A DNA stretch of 41,129 nt from Ectocarpus siliculosus (Eukaryota > Sar > Phaeophyceae > Ectocarpales > Ectocarpaceae): the NCBI GenBank assembly GCA_000310025.1, contig FN649737.1, positions 3,589,520-3,630,648 on the forward strand, read 5' to 3'. The position numbers and the translations under genes were made by a program. Positions within the stretch are counted from its first letter, which is position 1. Each line of letters opens with the position of its first letter. The notes under the pieces were generated by a model. The model saw only the letters and a program-made list of their open reading frames with translations, did no database searches and was not told the origin of the DNA. Of this stretch, positions 1-10,577 are shown in pieces.

Positions 1-380
1 TATTTTTAACCCCCCCCCTTTTTCCGGGTTTTTTTGAATTTGGGGGTTTGGGCCCTTTTGGAGGATGGGGGGGTTTTTACGGGGGGGGTTTTTTTTTTGC
101 AGGGTTAAATTCCACCCCTTCCGCCTTTGGGGGGGGTTCGGACGAAAATCCAAAAAGTTTCTTGGGCCCCAAAAAATAAAGGGGTTTTGGGCCCGCCCCT
201 TTTGCCCCCCCCAAAAAAACCCCCCCCCTTCCCCCAAAAAAATTTTCCCCGGGGGCCCCCCCAGGCCCCTTTTTCCCCCTTTTTGGTTTTCCCCCCCCCC
301 CCGGGAACGGGGGGTTTTTTGCCTCCAAGATCCAAAACCTCAAAATCCCCCCCCCCCCCCCCCGCCCCCCTTGCGTCAAG
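1..380. other. low-quality contig end
   Basis: This stretch is made almost entirely of runs of C, G, T and A, many six or more long, with no interpretable codon structure. From about 381 the composition switches abruptly to ordinary mixed sequence. It looks like the unreliable tail of a sequencing read rather than genomic DNA. Open frames across it (proline/glycine/phenylalanine-rich) are artefacts of the homopolymers. Confidence 0.85.
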
Positions 381-1009
381 CAGTGCAAGGGTATTGCTGT
401 GGATGAGCTGTTGTGAAGTGTTGAGTTTAGCTTCCACCCGTGCCTCGTGTCGGCCGTGCTGTCTTGTCTCTCCTGTGGTGGGGACCGCGTTCGCGAGAAA
501 ATAAGTTTAATGAAGTTAATGAGGAAGTAGAAGAGGAAGGGTTCACGGAGACCCTGTTCTAACAACCCTAACCCAAGTCGCTCGATCGCTCGATTGCATA
601 CTTTATCCAACGTGCTCACTTGATAGAAAAATCGTAGGAAGGCTGCTGCTGTCCTGTGGCTTTTTGGTTCAAACTAAGACCACCGAGGGTTGTTTACCAT
701 AAGGTTGCGAGAATTTGTCCGGAAAGCTGTCGGTGAGATATTAACCGCCCTTTTCGACCGTGGTAACCTCCTGGTTCCTGGTTGTGAGAAATTACGCTTA
801 GAAAATCGCTCGCACCCCTGTGCGCTGACTCGCAATCTTTACGATATGCGTGCACTTGGAAGTATATATTATATATTATAGTAGTATCATGCACTTCGTC
901 CCTTGTGTGGGTTGCGCATGCGTGCATTCACCATGTTGGCATGTTTCCAAGCCCGCCCCCCTCTCTTCCCTTGACACCCTCCTCGTCCTGTTGTTCTCCT
1001 TGCCAAAAG
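381..1009. other. no gene recognised; upstream intron or 5' flank of the membrane-protein gene
   Basis: Ordinary mixed sequence with no frame that reads as a convincing exon. The last 50 bases before 1010 are pyrimidine-rich and end in AAAAG, which fits a 3' splice site. At least one upstream coding exon must therefore lie in the unreadable first 380 bases, outside the window, or here unrecognised. Confidence 0.5.
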
Positions 1010-4000
1010 GTACCGTTACGCCGGATACGATACCACGTACCAGTACTACGGAATGACCTTGGACGATGACGGTTTCTTCAACGGAATGTCTCCCTGCGAC
1101 GTGGGCACCGACTGCACTGACTGCGGAGTGAAGGTGCGATGATGGGCGCAGTAGAGGGCCCTCAGTAGGGCCGGTTGAACACGACCTCTGGGCCCAAGTG
1201 TTTACCCCTGTACTATGCATGAATCCGTTACGTATATCCCTGGTCTGAATGGTGCCGGTCCCTCTGAAGAGCGGCTATGATTGGTCTGGTGCATAATCGG
1301 CACTAGTAGGGGCCTTCTAGTGGACGAACTCCCCCTCTCTATGATACTCCATGCATTTATGAGAAAGTCCTCGCGCAGGTGGTCCTCGCGAGAGGGTGGT
1401 TGGTGATTTGGTCCCATTTTCCTGTTAGTTTTTTCGGTCAAGTTGTGTGCTCCATGTTTCCTTGGCCGTGGAGAGAACTTGTCGTAGACTAAACCAGACC
1501 GACCTTATTGGTCGAGCAGTGGTTCTACGGGGGGGGTGGGGGGGGGTTGCGTCTGGACAGGGCGTACAAGTGGGTTGATTCGGCAGTGCTGTGTTTGCTG
1601 CTCGATAAATTATCAGAAAACCAGAGTCGAATTTAATTCGTCTACACAAACTGCAATGCAATAGTTTTGATTTCCTTCGATGTGCGCGCAATAAGGGGGA
1701 CAAGGCCGCTCCATGGTATTCGTTGAGTATTGTTTGCTTCCAGTGCCACCGTGAGTTTACTTTTCGCTTTGCTGTAGCCGATGCGCTTGGCTTCATCAAT
1801 CTGCCCTATTGTTTCGTCGTGCTTGTTTCCCCCCCCCCCTTGCGTTTCGTTTACGTCTTTGCTGACGTTGTCCCGCTCGCGCGGCTTGACCAACCTGCTC
1901 TCGATGATTTTTTTTTCGTTGTGGTATCGTGTGGCGTCTTGCAGTTCGTGGATGACGGGACTTGCACCAACACATGCCAGCACGCGAGAGACGGATACTG
2001 CGACGACCCCCGTGCCTCCGGCGTATGCCCCTCAGGAACGGACTGCCAAGTGAGGGTTTACCCTTTTTGTTATCTCATGGTTTTCTTTCTTGCGGGTGTA
2101 TTTTTGTATTGACGGACGTCCTTCCTTGATTAAGGATTGAATACGAAAATGATTGATGTTTGGTCTCTGCCTGTGGGCTCCCTCGAGATGCGGTGTGCTA
2201 GAGAAGCCGGAGGTTTTGAGGAGGGGGACGTAGTGCGAGCGATAGCGGTAGACGGGATGAGAGAAAAGGGCAGAGCGCGCGATATGACGCTCCAGGAGAA
2301 GGAGAAGAGAGCAGCACTATCATCTGTGCCAGCCGTCCAGGTTTGGCCATCAATCGATGTTTTTGGTCTTGTGGGATCAAAGGCGTGGATACGGACTCCT
2401 GCCCTTCCTGGAAGATGAGTTCACGCAACGACACGAGTTGCCTTGACGTGACTTTATATCATGCCTTATCACGAACGCGCCTCTGCCGTACTACCGTGAC
2501 TCCACGTGGTCAGGACTGCGGCCCCTGGGGGGACGGCAACTCGAACTTCACGTTGACAACGTTCTACCAATCGAGCTCGTGGTTTGACGATGACGATTGG
2601 GAGATGCTCTGGAATGACGACGGAGTCTTGTACGGACAGGAGATGAACGCACAGGCCCCGTACAAGAGAGACTGGAATGACCACGAAGTTCTCCACAAGG
2701 TGGGTGTACCATACTTGTACCTCGCCGTAGGGTAGTAGTGACCCGGTTTTTTACGCAAGTGCCCTAGGGTAATAGTGGGTCGGTTTTTCTTGAAGATCTC
2801 CACAGGGTACCTCGTTATCCGCCATGTTTTTGGTAGACGACCTTTTCCGGCCAAGTTGTGCGCAAGTTCTCGGCATGCTACAGTACCGCGTTATATCCGC
2901 GATGTAGGAGTTTTTCCCACCGATTTCTCCACCAGGTGGTACGCGCCTTTGCCCTCCATTTGTGCCTTAGCAGCATGACTTTCATGAAAATCACGAGTCA
3001 AGACGAGACTGTAGAACCCCATGACGCCGCATCGGCACTCTTGGGCAGCTTTTGGCTTGCATAGACTTGCCAACAGAATGCCACAACAATTAAAGGTGTT
3101 AGTTCGTGGGAAAAAAGTAACAAGACCGAGTCGACAGGGAGACCCACACAACGCGCAAGTGCGCCTGACGCATAGCGTAGGCGTACTCTCCACCAGCAGT
3201 GGTGACACACGGACAACGCCAGGGCGGTGAATCAGAGTGCCGGCCCGATTCTCTCACAGAGGGGACAGCAGTGGAAGCACACCTAACCCTGTTGTTGACT
3301 CTTCTTGATCCTCTTAGAGCGTTTCTGTCCTTCTCCGCGTTAAATCTCCGAAATCTCCTGAACTCACCCTATTCTCGACACAACCATTTTGCTGAAAATT
3401 TGTGTGCTCGTCCCAACCTCCTTGTGACGTTCGTTCTTTGATAATCCTTGGTGGCGCTGTATCTCCGAAATCTCCGACAACCCACCCTTTTCTCTACACA
3501 CACCCATTTTGCTGACAATGTGTGCTATTCTCTTCCCATCTTCCTTGTTGCGTTCATTCTTTCCAGGAGGCCCCCGGCGCGGGAACAATTTTTGTGGACG
3601 TGCTTTGGGCGATGGTGGTGCTGGTGGGCTGTTCGATGTCCCTCGGGGGGTGCATGGTTGCGTACCGGCACTTCAAGGCGGGGGGCGGGGGCGCGCCCAT
3701 GTACCTCCCTGTTCAGGCAGCGGTGAGTTTGGCTTTTATCTATTTGTGTGTGTGTGTGAGTTTTTTTTTTTTTCAGAAACGAAACGTTTCGTGCTCGGTG
3801 GTTTGTTGTATGGTTGTATGTGTTTCTTAGTTAGCATCTTCCCGACTGACCAATGAAAATGAGAAGATGCCAGTCCTGTAGCGACATAGAAACTATCAAC
3901 ACATTCTAATGCCGGTGTGTGTTGTTTTTTTAATCAACGTCGACCGCGCTACATATGAAGCCGGCTGACCAATGAAAAGACGCCAGTCTTGGAGCGGGAT

Positions 4001-4451
4001 TAAAACACAACAATTTCTTATGTCGGTGTGTGTGTTTTCTTTTCTTTTTAATAAAAACAGAACGAAATCGTCTCTTGGCAGTGAGTTTTTGTGTGTGTGT
4101 GTTATATGCATATTCACATGTCTTCATTGTTTTTGTTGCGTATTTTGTCAGAAACCTAAGCAAAATCGGGTCTGTGTTTCCTGCTTTGTCTACGTATCAT
4201 TCACTTGGACGGCTCTTTGAGGGGTCACGTCGTCCTTTCTTTATTCTGTCCCAACGGTACCAAGTGCTTGCTGTATTGTCTCCCAACGTTACCAAGTGCA
4301 GGACAACCGCCAGCAGTAAGCATGTCTAAACATGCTCTTGTCTTGTCGCATTCCCCTTCGCGTGTTTTTTTTTTGTTTTCAGGAGGAGGTGGAGTTGTCG
4401 AGGCGTGCGGGGGGAGCCGAGCAAACTCCCGATGTGGTTCGCATTGGGTAG
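1010..4451 (+). CDS. single-pass membrane protein with cysteine-rich LNR-like ectodomain (5' incomplete)
   Basis: Five exons join in phase: 1010-1133, 1945-2049, 2514-2699, 3567-3722 and 4383-4451 (stop TAG), giving 212 visible residues. Each boundary has GT and AG. Exon 1 ends with a GTDCTDCG-type motif. Exons 2 and 3 together spell C-x3-C-x6-G-x-C-D-D-x7-C-x2-GTDC-x-DCG, with the intron falling between GTDCQ and DCG. This resembles calcium-binding LNR-type cysteine modules and similar motifs in secreted proteins of algae and protists. Exon 3 continues into an acidic Trp/Asp-rich segment with one N-glycosylation sequon (NFT). Exon 4 holds a roughly 24-residue hydrophobic helix (FVDVLWAMVVLVGCSMSLGG), and exon 5 a 22-residue charged tail. 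The inferred topology is ectodomain outside, short tail in the cytoplasm. No enzyme domain is visible; ligand and function are unknown. The first exon begins with one base completing a codon, so a signal-peptide exon upstream is expected but not seen. Confidence 0.72.
2723..2790 (+). repeat. short imperfect tandem duplication in intron
   Basis: A ~28-base block beginning CCGTAGGGTAGTAGTG recurs about 36 bases later as CCCTAGGGTAATAGTG. Both are followed by a T run. It lies just inside the third visible intron of the membrane-protein gene. Confidence 0.55.
3344..3563 (+). repeat. 117-bp-period tandem duplication ending at a splice acceptor
   Basis: Two diverged copies (about 3344-3439 and 3461-3563) share the start ATCTCCGAAATCTCC, the middle CCATTTTGCTGA and an end like TTCGTTCTTT. 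Only the second copy ends in TTTCCAG, the acceptor used at 3567. The duplication therefore copied the 3' end of the intron but left one working acceptor. Confidence 0.7.
3829..4028 (+). repeat. dispersed repeat R1, two copies in tandem
   Basis: Two copies about 110 bases apart lie in the last intron of the membrane-protein gene. The shared core is GGCTGACCAATGAAAAGA followed by a block like CGCCAGTCTTGGAGCGG. Each is trailed by a GT-rich stretch that leads into the next unit. The second copy keeps the GTCGACCGCGCTA head; the first has lost it. R1 recurs at about 5660, 6436, 6680, 10527 (reverse) and 13560. Confidence 0.75.
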
Positions 4452-5655
4452 AGTGATTTCGTTGCCTGGATCGGCATGAACATGATAGGGCAGGACACGC
4501 GCAGTCCCAGCAGGAGCAGGAGCAGAGGGGGGGTTAGTTGCATCTGTGTGACGAATCGTTTTTTCGAAACGAGAGTCGTTCTTAAGCCCAGGAGTTGCGA
4601 CGAGAATGATGCGAACGTCGAGAAAGGAGTCGCAGTGACTGCTGGACACCGGCCTGCAAGCCTTGTTCGAAGCGAGCTGGGGGGGGGGAAACGGGGGGGG
4701 GGAGGGGCACCCCGCCCGGTGTGTGAATGCCGTTCCCTTCGGAAACCTGGTGCCTTGATTGGTTGTGGGCTGTCTGTCTGAGAGGCTTCCAAGCGTGTGC
4801 TCTGAGAATATTGCTACTGAGCAGCGTGGTGGTTGGTCCGTAGCGTGGGATGCTTTTTTGGCTTGGTCATTTTTTGCCTTGGAAAAGCTGCTCGCAACGT
4901 ATTGTTGCTGCTGCTGTGACCGTCCCCGGTGAATACGGTCCACCTCCGGGGAACAATCGGTCTTGGTCAGAAGCTCGGACGCCCTCAAAGTCGTTTACGC
5001 TGCCAACGATGGCTTGGTCTGTCTGTCCCTCCCCGTTGGTCGCCGTGGAAATCCTTGGCCGCATGTTTCTCCCTGCTTGCTTTCTGTAGCTTATCTTGTA
5101 TTTTGGTCTTCGTCGCGTCTCTTGTTCCGGACGGTTTGGTTGGCTGGTGAGTTCCTAGCGCTCAGTCCCGTCATGGTTGATGCCCTGCGACAGCGCGTGT
5201 AGGTTTTTTGCCGGGAGCTCCTAACGTTACCGACGTTTATATATCAGGTCGCTTGCTCCCGTGCGTGTGCTGTCAGTGCTTCGGTGTGCTGCTTGGTGTA
5301 TTTTGGAGTTCACAATGAAAAACCCTGCTGCACGTTGAAAATGTGCGGGAAAAGGCAGTTACTACTCTTACGAAATTATGGTGGAAGAACTGAGTCCTAG
5401 AACAAGTCATTTAAAGCTGTGCAGCTGCCTTGGGGGGAACAAAGGGTGGACGAGACGAGCACCGCTAAGAAGTTTTTGGATTGATTTGTCGAATAGTTGC
5501 GAGGCGTTTTGCTGGTCGGTGATGGTTTCGGCGACGCGTCGTACATCAGTTGACCAACCGTGCCAGCGAGCTATAAACGAACGTACGCGCCGCCCTCCCA
5601 GGATTACCTTGCTTGTCCCGGGATTAGTGTGCGCGCGTGCGAGTGTTGTGTGTCT
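4452..5655. other. intergenic, no gene recognised
   Basis: Downstream of the membrane-protein stop codon. G-rich and A-rich patches occur at about 4680-4705. No frame on either strand has recognisable domains or phase-consistent exons. Confidence 0.5.
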
Positions 5656-5702
5656 TTTATTTCTAGCGCCGACCGCGCTTACCGTCTGACCAATGAACAT
5701 AC
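5656..5702 (+). repeat. dispersed repeat R1, head fragment
   Basis: Contains GCCGACCGCGCTTACCG followed by TCTGACCAATGAACAT. This is the head and core of R1 without the downstream half. Confidence 0.65.
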
Positions 5703-5812
5703 AATATATATAATATTGTTGCCTCTCTGCCTTGCTGTACACAATCTCCCAACCCGCGTGCCCCCTAGAAGTACAACCAACCGTACATCGCCTGGTACTG
5801 GAAATTTTTGCT

Positions 5813-5891
5813 GACTTGGCTTCAGTATAAAAAGTGTCCCCACGTGTTTCGGGGACACTTACTTTTCATCTTTTCATGCTGAAGCCAAGTC
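5813..5891. repeat. compound hairpin (nested perfect inverted repeats)
   Basis: Outer arms GACTTGGCTTCAG (5813-5825) and CTGAAGCCAAGTC (5879-5891) are perfect 13-base complements. Inside them AAGTGTCCCC (5832-5841) pairs perfectly with GGGGACACTT (5851-5860) around a 9-base loop. The stem is interrupted by an asymmetric internal loop of 6 and 18 bases. It could be a small foldback element or an RNA structure; no transcript evidence is visible. Confidence 0.75.
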
Positions 5892-6307
5892 ACCCGTTGT
5901 CTAGCAAGGAGCTCAGGTGCTTTGGAGGGACTGTAGCCATGCGTCCCAGACGGAGTGAATGAATGTTCTCGTCCGCGTTTGTTTGCTGTCAACATGTAAT
6001 GTGTTTTGCAACAATTTGTTTGGCTAACACACAGCGAGAGCGGTGTCATCATGAAGAAAGAGGGGATGATGTGATGGCAACAAAAAAGAGCAGGCAGGAA
6101 AAGGACCAGCTATCTATGTACAACATAGATCAGATGTGTACAACAACAGCAGTAGTAGCTCCCACGAGGTAGTTCGTATGAAGTAGTGTTTACAGCAGCA
6201 ATAATAGTCGAGTTTTGTGATGTTGTGATGATGATGAATGATCTTTCCTGAGATCAATCAACAGCTCGCACAGACAGCTGGCTGGCGGGTTTCTGACTAC
6301 GAGAGAG

Positions 6308-6350
6308 AACACTTACATACATACATACATACGTACATATATATGCATAC
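6308..6350 (+). repeat. TACA microsatellite
   Basis: Tandem ACAT/TACA units followed by an AT-rich stretch (ATATATATGCATACAT). Confidence 0.8.
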
Positions 6351-6435
6351 ATCTGCAGGCACACAACTTATTAGGAGCTGTATGTAGCCTCACAACAAGT
6401 AAAAGTGTACTTGTATGTACGGGTGGTGGTGGTGT

Positions 6436-6650
6436 GTGTGTTTTTACTATTGGCATCGACCGCGCTCACCGGCTGACCAATGAAAAGACGTCAGTCTTAG
6501 TGCGGTTGAAAACACAAAACACTTACTACTTCTATCTGCCATGAACCGACTGGGACCCCGTGAGGGGGCAGCATGGGGGAGGCTAAACTATCCTTCGGAT
6601 CAAAGACAGAAACAGCAGCAACAGAAGAAAACTGGACGCGTCTACCAACG
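6436..6650 (+). repeat. dispersed repeat R1, long copy
   Basis: This is one of the two most complete copies. It has a GT-rich leader, then CATCGACCGCGCTCACCGG, the CTGACCAATGAAAAGACG core, CAGTCTTAGTGCGGTTGAAA, and a 130-base 3' part ending near CGCGTCTACC. The 3' part aligns with the copy at about 13560-13745, including GGGACCC-GTGAGG and AAAGACAG blocks. Colinearity of the two copies sets the length at roughly 200 bp. No ORF or terminal inverted repeat is visible, so it is a short non-autonomous repeat of unknown class. Confidence 0.75.
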
Positions 6651-6679
6651 CTTTTTACCTTGTACTCTACCGTAGTTCT

Positions 6680-6750
6680 TTTGTGTGTGTGTGTGTCTTT
6701 ATTGTTAGCATCGACCGCGCTAACCGGCTGACCAATGAAAAGAAGACTAG
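6680..6750 (+). repeat. dispersed repeat R1, head copy with GT leader
   Basis: A GTGTGTGTGTGTGTC leader and TTATTGTTAGCATCGACC are followed by GCGCTAACCGGCTGACCAAT and GAAAAGAAGACTAG. The match stops soon after the core. Confidence 0.7.
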
Positions 6751-7667
6751 ACGTGTGTGTGTGGTGGAGATCAGATATATATCACCAAGAAGAATAATAC
6801 AAGATTTTTAACCTACATGTATGTATGTGACTCCCATTTTTTCACAAGACAAGTTTTACCCTCCCGCCCAAGTCCTGCCTGTCGTGGATCGAGCAATCAA
6901 TGGCACCAAAATTGTGTCCACATGGTTGCTATCACTTATATATATAGCGGTCGATCTAATATATATATAGGTCAATCAATCGCCTGCCTGGGTGTCGTTG
7001 GTTGACGGACCCCCCCCCCCGCCCGCGTTCTTCTTCGCCATTTTGCGAAACACCAACGACACACACAACAAAAGGAGTAGCACGATCCATCCACTGCTGT
7101 GTATGCACTGTACCCACCACCCGCCTCTCTCTCTCTCTACCCAAGCGAGACAGACTCTGAGCACAACGCGATCAAAGGTGGGTGACATAGCTGACAGATG
7201 CAGGGGAGCGTCCGTAAGGCCGGCTGACAGCCAGCGAGCAGCATAGGCGGGCGCGGGAAGAAGACACAGCACCGCTGTTTCCGTAACTATACATGTACCT
7301 CCGCCTCTGTCTGTGGCAGATTTTTGACATTAGGAACTTTCATGAACGAACACTTCCTTCCTCGCAAATACACCACACGCACCTTCCGGTCCACGAATGT
7401 CGCTGTGAACTGAGCTGTGCATCGCCCCGTGGGCAGTACAGGTGACCCTGGCGGTAGTCATGGGCACATATATGATTTCCTCCTCTGTTTTTGTTGTTGC
7501 GATGATCGATGGCAATCAACCCACCCCTCTCTTTTGTAGACTTGTCCTGCTGCTGGCGGTGTTCTGGGAGGGACATCATCAGTATCTATTGGAATTCGAT
7601 ATCTCGCGTTCGAAGTTCGAGCCTTATTGGTCGTTAATAATACCCCTTACCCACAAACGGGATGCGC
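6751..7667. other. intergenic, no gene recognised
   Basis: Contains AT dinucleotide tracts at about 6935-6970, a C run at 7010-7021 and a short CT tract at 7126-7138. No supported exon or RNA gene. Confidence 0.5.
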
Positions 7668-7857
7668 ATACATGTATGTGTGGAGGGTTGATCTGCGTGG
7701 AACAGGGGTGGGTGCGCATGAAGGGTGATGCGCGCGTATCCTTTTCGCCCGGTCTTGCCGCCATACATGTATGTGTGGAGGGTTGATCTGCGTGGAACAG
7801 GGGTGGGTGCGCATGAAGGGTGATGCGCGCGTATCCTTTTCGCCCGGTCTTGCCGCC
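7668..7857 (+). repeat. 2 x 95-bp near-perfect tandem repeat
   Basis: Copies at 7668-7762 and 7763-7857 run from ATACATGTATGTGTGG to CGGTCTTGCCGCC with essentially no differences. The near-identity indicates a recent duplication. It is not in any recognised gene. Confidence 0.9.
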
Positions 7858-8413
7858 TCTATACAGCAGTAGCTCGTTTTCCAGTCGATCTGCAAGAAAG
7901 GCGAGGGTGTGACGGAAAAATCCGCATCTTGCTGACGCTATCGGACACTGGTTGCGAGTAGTTTCTCACTCACCCGTGGCAGCTGGCTCTCAATCTCTAG
8001 ATACGTATGCATGGATGTACGAAGCACCGTGCGAGAAACTTGATTCCCGTGTTCAGCGGCGCTGTGCTCTACTGCTGCTGCTTTCCTTGGCAGCTGCTCT
8101 CTTTTGTGGTTGAGTTCACGTGCTCGCTCGCGTACAAAGGGCAGGTAGATGCTATTTTTCGATTTTTCATCCAACCCTGTGGTAGCCGTTTGTTGGGCCG
8201 TTGGGTGGGGCGGTGCTCACCCGAACGTTGAAGGAAGGACCTGTTGGACCCGCAAGTCGCGACCACTCAATAATATGGCTCTTCATGTTCTGGGGGTCTT
8301 TTTGTTATCCCATATTGTTGTAGAGTCTGTCTCTGCGCGAGAGGTTTACCATTGAGATTGTGAATAGGTAATCTTTCTGTGTGTGGTATTTATTATTCCT
8401 TAATAAGGCCACT
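7858..8413. other. intergenic, no gene recognised
   Basis: Mixed sequence without a supported exon, RNA gene or repeat. Confidence 0.45.
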
Positions 8414-9614
8414 TGTTAAGCTGTCCTTTTTTTCGGCTGTCTTTTTCTCAAAAAGGACAACTGGCCAAAGAACCACTTGTTACGTTGTCTGTTTTTGCAT
8501 TTTTGGACCTTCGAAAAAGGGACAGAAGAAAAAGACAGCGCCATCCTGTCTCTTTTCGGGCAACTTTGTGACAGGATGGGACTGTCATTTTTTGTTGCCC
8601 TTTTTCTGTCACAACACATGACACTTGCCCACAAACTTGAATATCTCGACGGATGATCCCCGCAAACTCTAACGGTATTCGCACGAGTCGTGTCATGTGA
8701 GTGGTACGGAGTCAGTAGCCTCGGCGATAGACGTAATGTTGTCATTCGGCTGACCAGGTGGACAACCCGATGTGTGCGGCAAACAAGCGACAAACGAGCC
8801 GAAAGCGGACACGCAGCAGCGGTGGGTCTTTTTGGTGCACAGTCAACTTTTGCGAACCCAACTTCTGGGTGACCTATAGCGTCCTGGTCTGTATCAATCA
8901 CCACACAAGACGAATGAGACGCACAGCTCATGGCGGATACCTTTGTCATCGCTGTTGCTTCGGTGTGTGACGAGGGAGCATCGATGAACCAAAGTTGCAA
9001 CACGGGAAAAAGAACAAAAAATATGCTTGGAGACGCGGCGGGTCATTTTTCCCGCTTGTCCACCACTCTCGCGCTCACAACCTCTGACTGCCCGTCAGCC
9101 TCCTGGTCTGTATCAACCACCACACAAGACGGACCATACACATAGCTCGTGGCGGATACCTTTGTCATCGCTGTTGTTTCAGTGTGTGGCGAGGGAGCAT
9201 CCATGAACCAAAGTTGCGGCATGGGCAAAAAAGAGCAAAAAAAGCTGGTTGTTGGCGCGGTGGGGTTTTTCAAGGTGCTGTTGACTCTCGCCACCTCAGT
9301 TGCCGTGCCTCCCACTGCCCTGTGGTCTCGATTAGCCGCCACACAAGGCGGACCAAGCACCCAGCTCGCGGGGGATAGCTTTACAGTTGCTGATGCTTCG
9401 CTCTGTGCGGAGATATCACCGAAAAACCAACTCGGTGCCAAGGTACTTACTGTGTAACGAACGGCCGTTGCACTTGTTGCAGGGTCATTTTTTTTGGCGG
9501 ATGAGCAAAAAGGATCGACCAGCACCGTAACAAGGGGGTCATCTTTTTGCTAGATTATTTTTTGGTTCGTCCCTTTTTGAGAAAAAGACAGCCCAAAAAA
9601 AAGACAGTTTAACC
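8414..9614. mobile_element. 1.2-kb element with 43-bp terminal inverted repeats and internal 219-bp tandem repeats
   Basis: The left end (8416-8458) contains GGCTGTCTTTTTCTCAAAAA. The right end (9570-9613) is its inverted complement with a few differences (TTTTTGAGAAAAAGACAGCC). Both ends abut a TTAA, so a TTAA target site is possible but unproven. Between them are three diverged tandem copies with an exact period of 219 bases; the landmark TGGTCT falls at 8885, 9104 and 9323. Each copy carries a CCACACAAG block and an ACCAAAGTTGC- or ACCAACTCGG-type block. On the minus strand the copies share reading frame and peptide pattern (for example PQLWFMDAPSPHTE against LQLWFIDAPSSHTE), but a TGA at 9043-9045 interrupts it and no ATG start is seen. 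It is best read as a non-autonomous or decayed DNA element. Confidence 0.65.
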
Positions 9615-10524
9615 CCTTTGGGTCTAGGCTGGACTGTCAGATTTTTTTTTTTGCGCCAAAATAAAAAAATGAGAGCGAGAGCGAGCGGGAGAGAGAGAAG
9701 TGCAGAGAAAGACACCAGTGTGTACTTCTGCACACGCAACAGCTATCTCCACCTGTAGGCCATGAGAGAAGCCGGCGACAGGGTGGTGGCCACAGACAGG
9801 GTCGTAGAAGGGTTGGTGGGTGGTCGCGCTGCGGTCAGTAGGGCAGGTTAGCTGTGTAGCCTTTGAAATGATCAGTCGTCTAGCTGCCTCAACTAGTCTA
9901 TTTTCGGTATATTGTAAATGATCAGTCCAGAGAATGATCAGTGAAGACCCATAGCTGGTATTTGTACTTGTGTACTTCTCTGTTCTCTGTCCCCCCCCGA
10001 AATGTGCCCTGCCAACTCTCTAGAGCTCCTGTGTTTTTCAAACAACAAGCACATCCACCAGCACACACCTGTACCTCGTGGTTTCCTAGGTTCGGGCGAG
10101 GGTGGTATGTGTGGCGCTACGAGTGTGGATGTTTTGCTGATATATATGTTTTACTCGTCTACAGCAGTAGTAGTAGTGTGCAGTAGTAGTAGTGTTGTAG
10201 CGTTCGTTGTAGCTGTTGACACAACAATGACTGCTGGATCTTGGGAACGATTTTCAAATTGTTGGGAACCACGATATCCTCGATATCTGGGCTTCGGCAG
10301 GGACTGCAATACCCCTCCCTTTTGCTGTCCTCTGCTCTTTGCAGCAGTGGGTTCCTACGTTCGGGCGAGTGTATGTGTGGTGCTGCGAAAGAACACGTAC
10401 GTATGTATGTATGTACTGTATGCACACACGCGTTCATTGACATGTGCATACGTTGAGAGATTCATGATTTGGCATTGATTGGCCCCATTCCCATTCCCGA
10501 GACCTTGATTTTACCCGCTGTCAC
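9615..10524. other. intergenic with short direct repeats
   Basis: No gene recognised. TGATCAGT occurs at about 9869, 9919 and 9935. A ~40-base block (TTCCTAGGTTCGGGCGAG, then GTATGTGTGGCGCT) at about 10082-10120 recurs diverged at 10349-10387. AGTAGTAGT triplet runs occur at 10165-10196. Confidence 0.5.
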
Positions 10525-10577
10525 TGAAGTCTCTTCATTGGTCAGCCGGTTAGCGCGGGTGCTAATAATAATCTAGA
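10525..10577 (-). repeat. dispersed repeat R1, head copy, reverse orientation
   Basis: CTTCATTGGTCAGCCGGTTA followed by GCGCGGGTGCTAATAATAA is the reverse complement of the R1 head and core. It is the only reverse-strand copy found in the window. Confidence 0.7.

Noticed and set aside
77-619. Long minus-strand frame (180 codons) and overlapping frames at the left end
   Set aside because: Built on homopolymer artefacts; Pro/Gly-rich nonsense that stops being protein-like where the sequence quality recovers.
4326-4988. 220-codon minus-strand frame
   Set aside because: Overlaps the last exon of the membrane-protein gene, has low-complexity Pro/Ala/Gln stretches and no recognisable domain.
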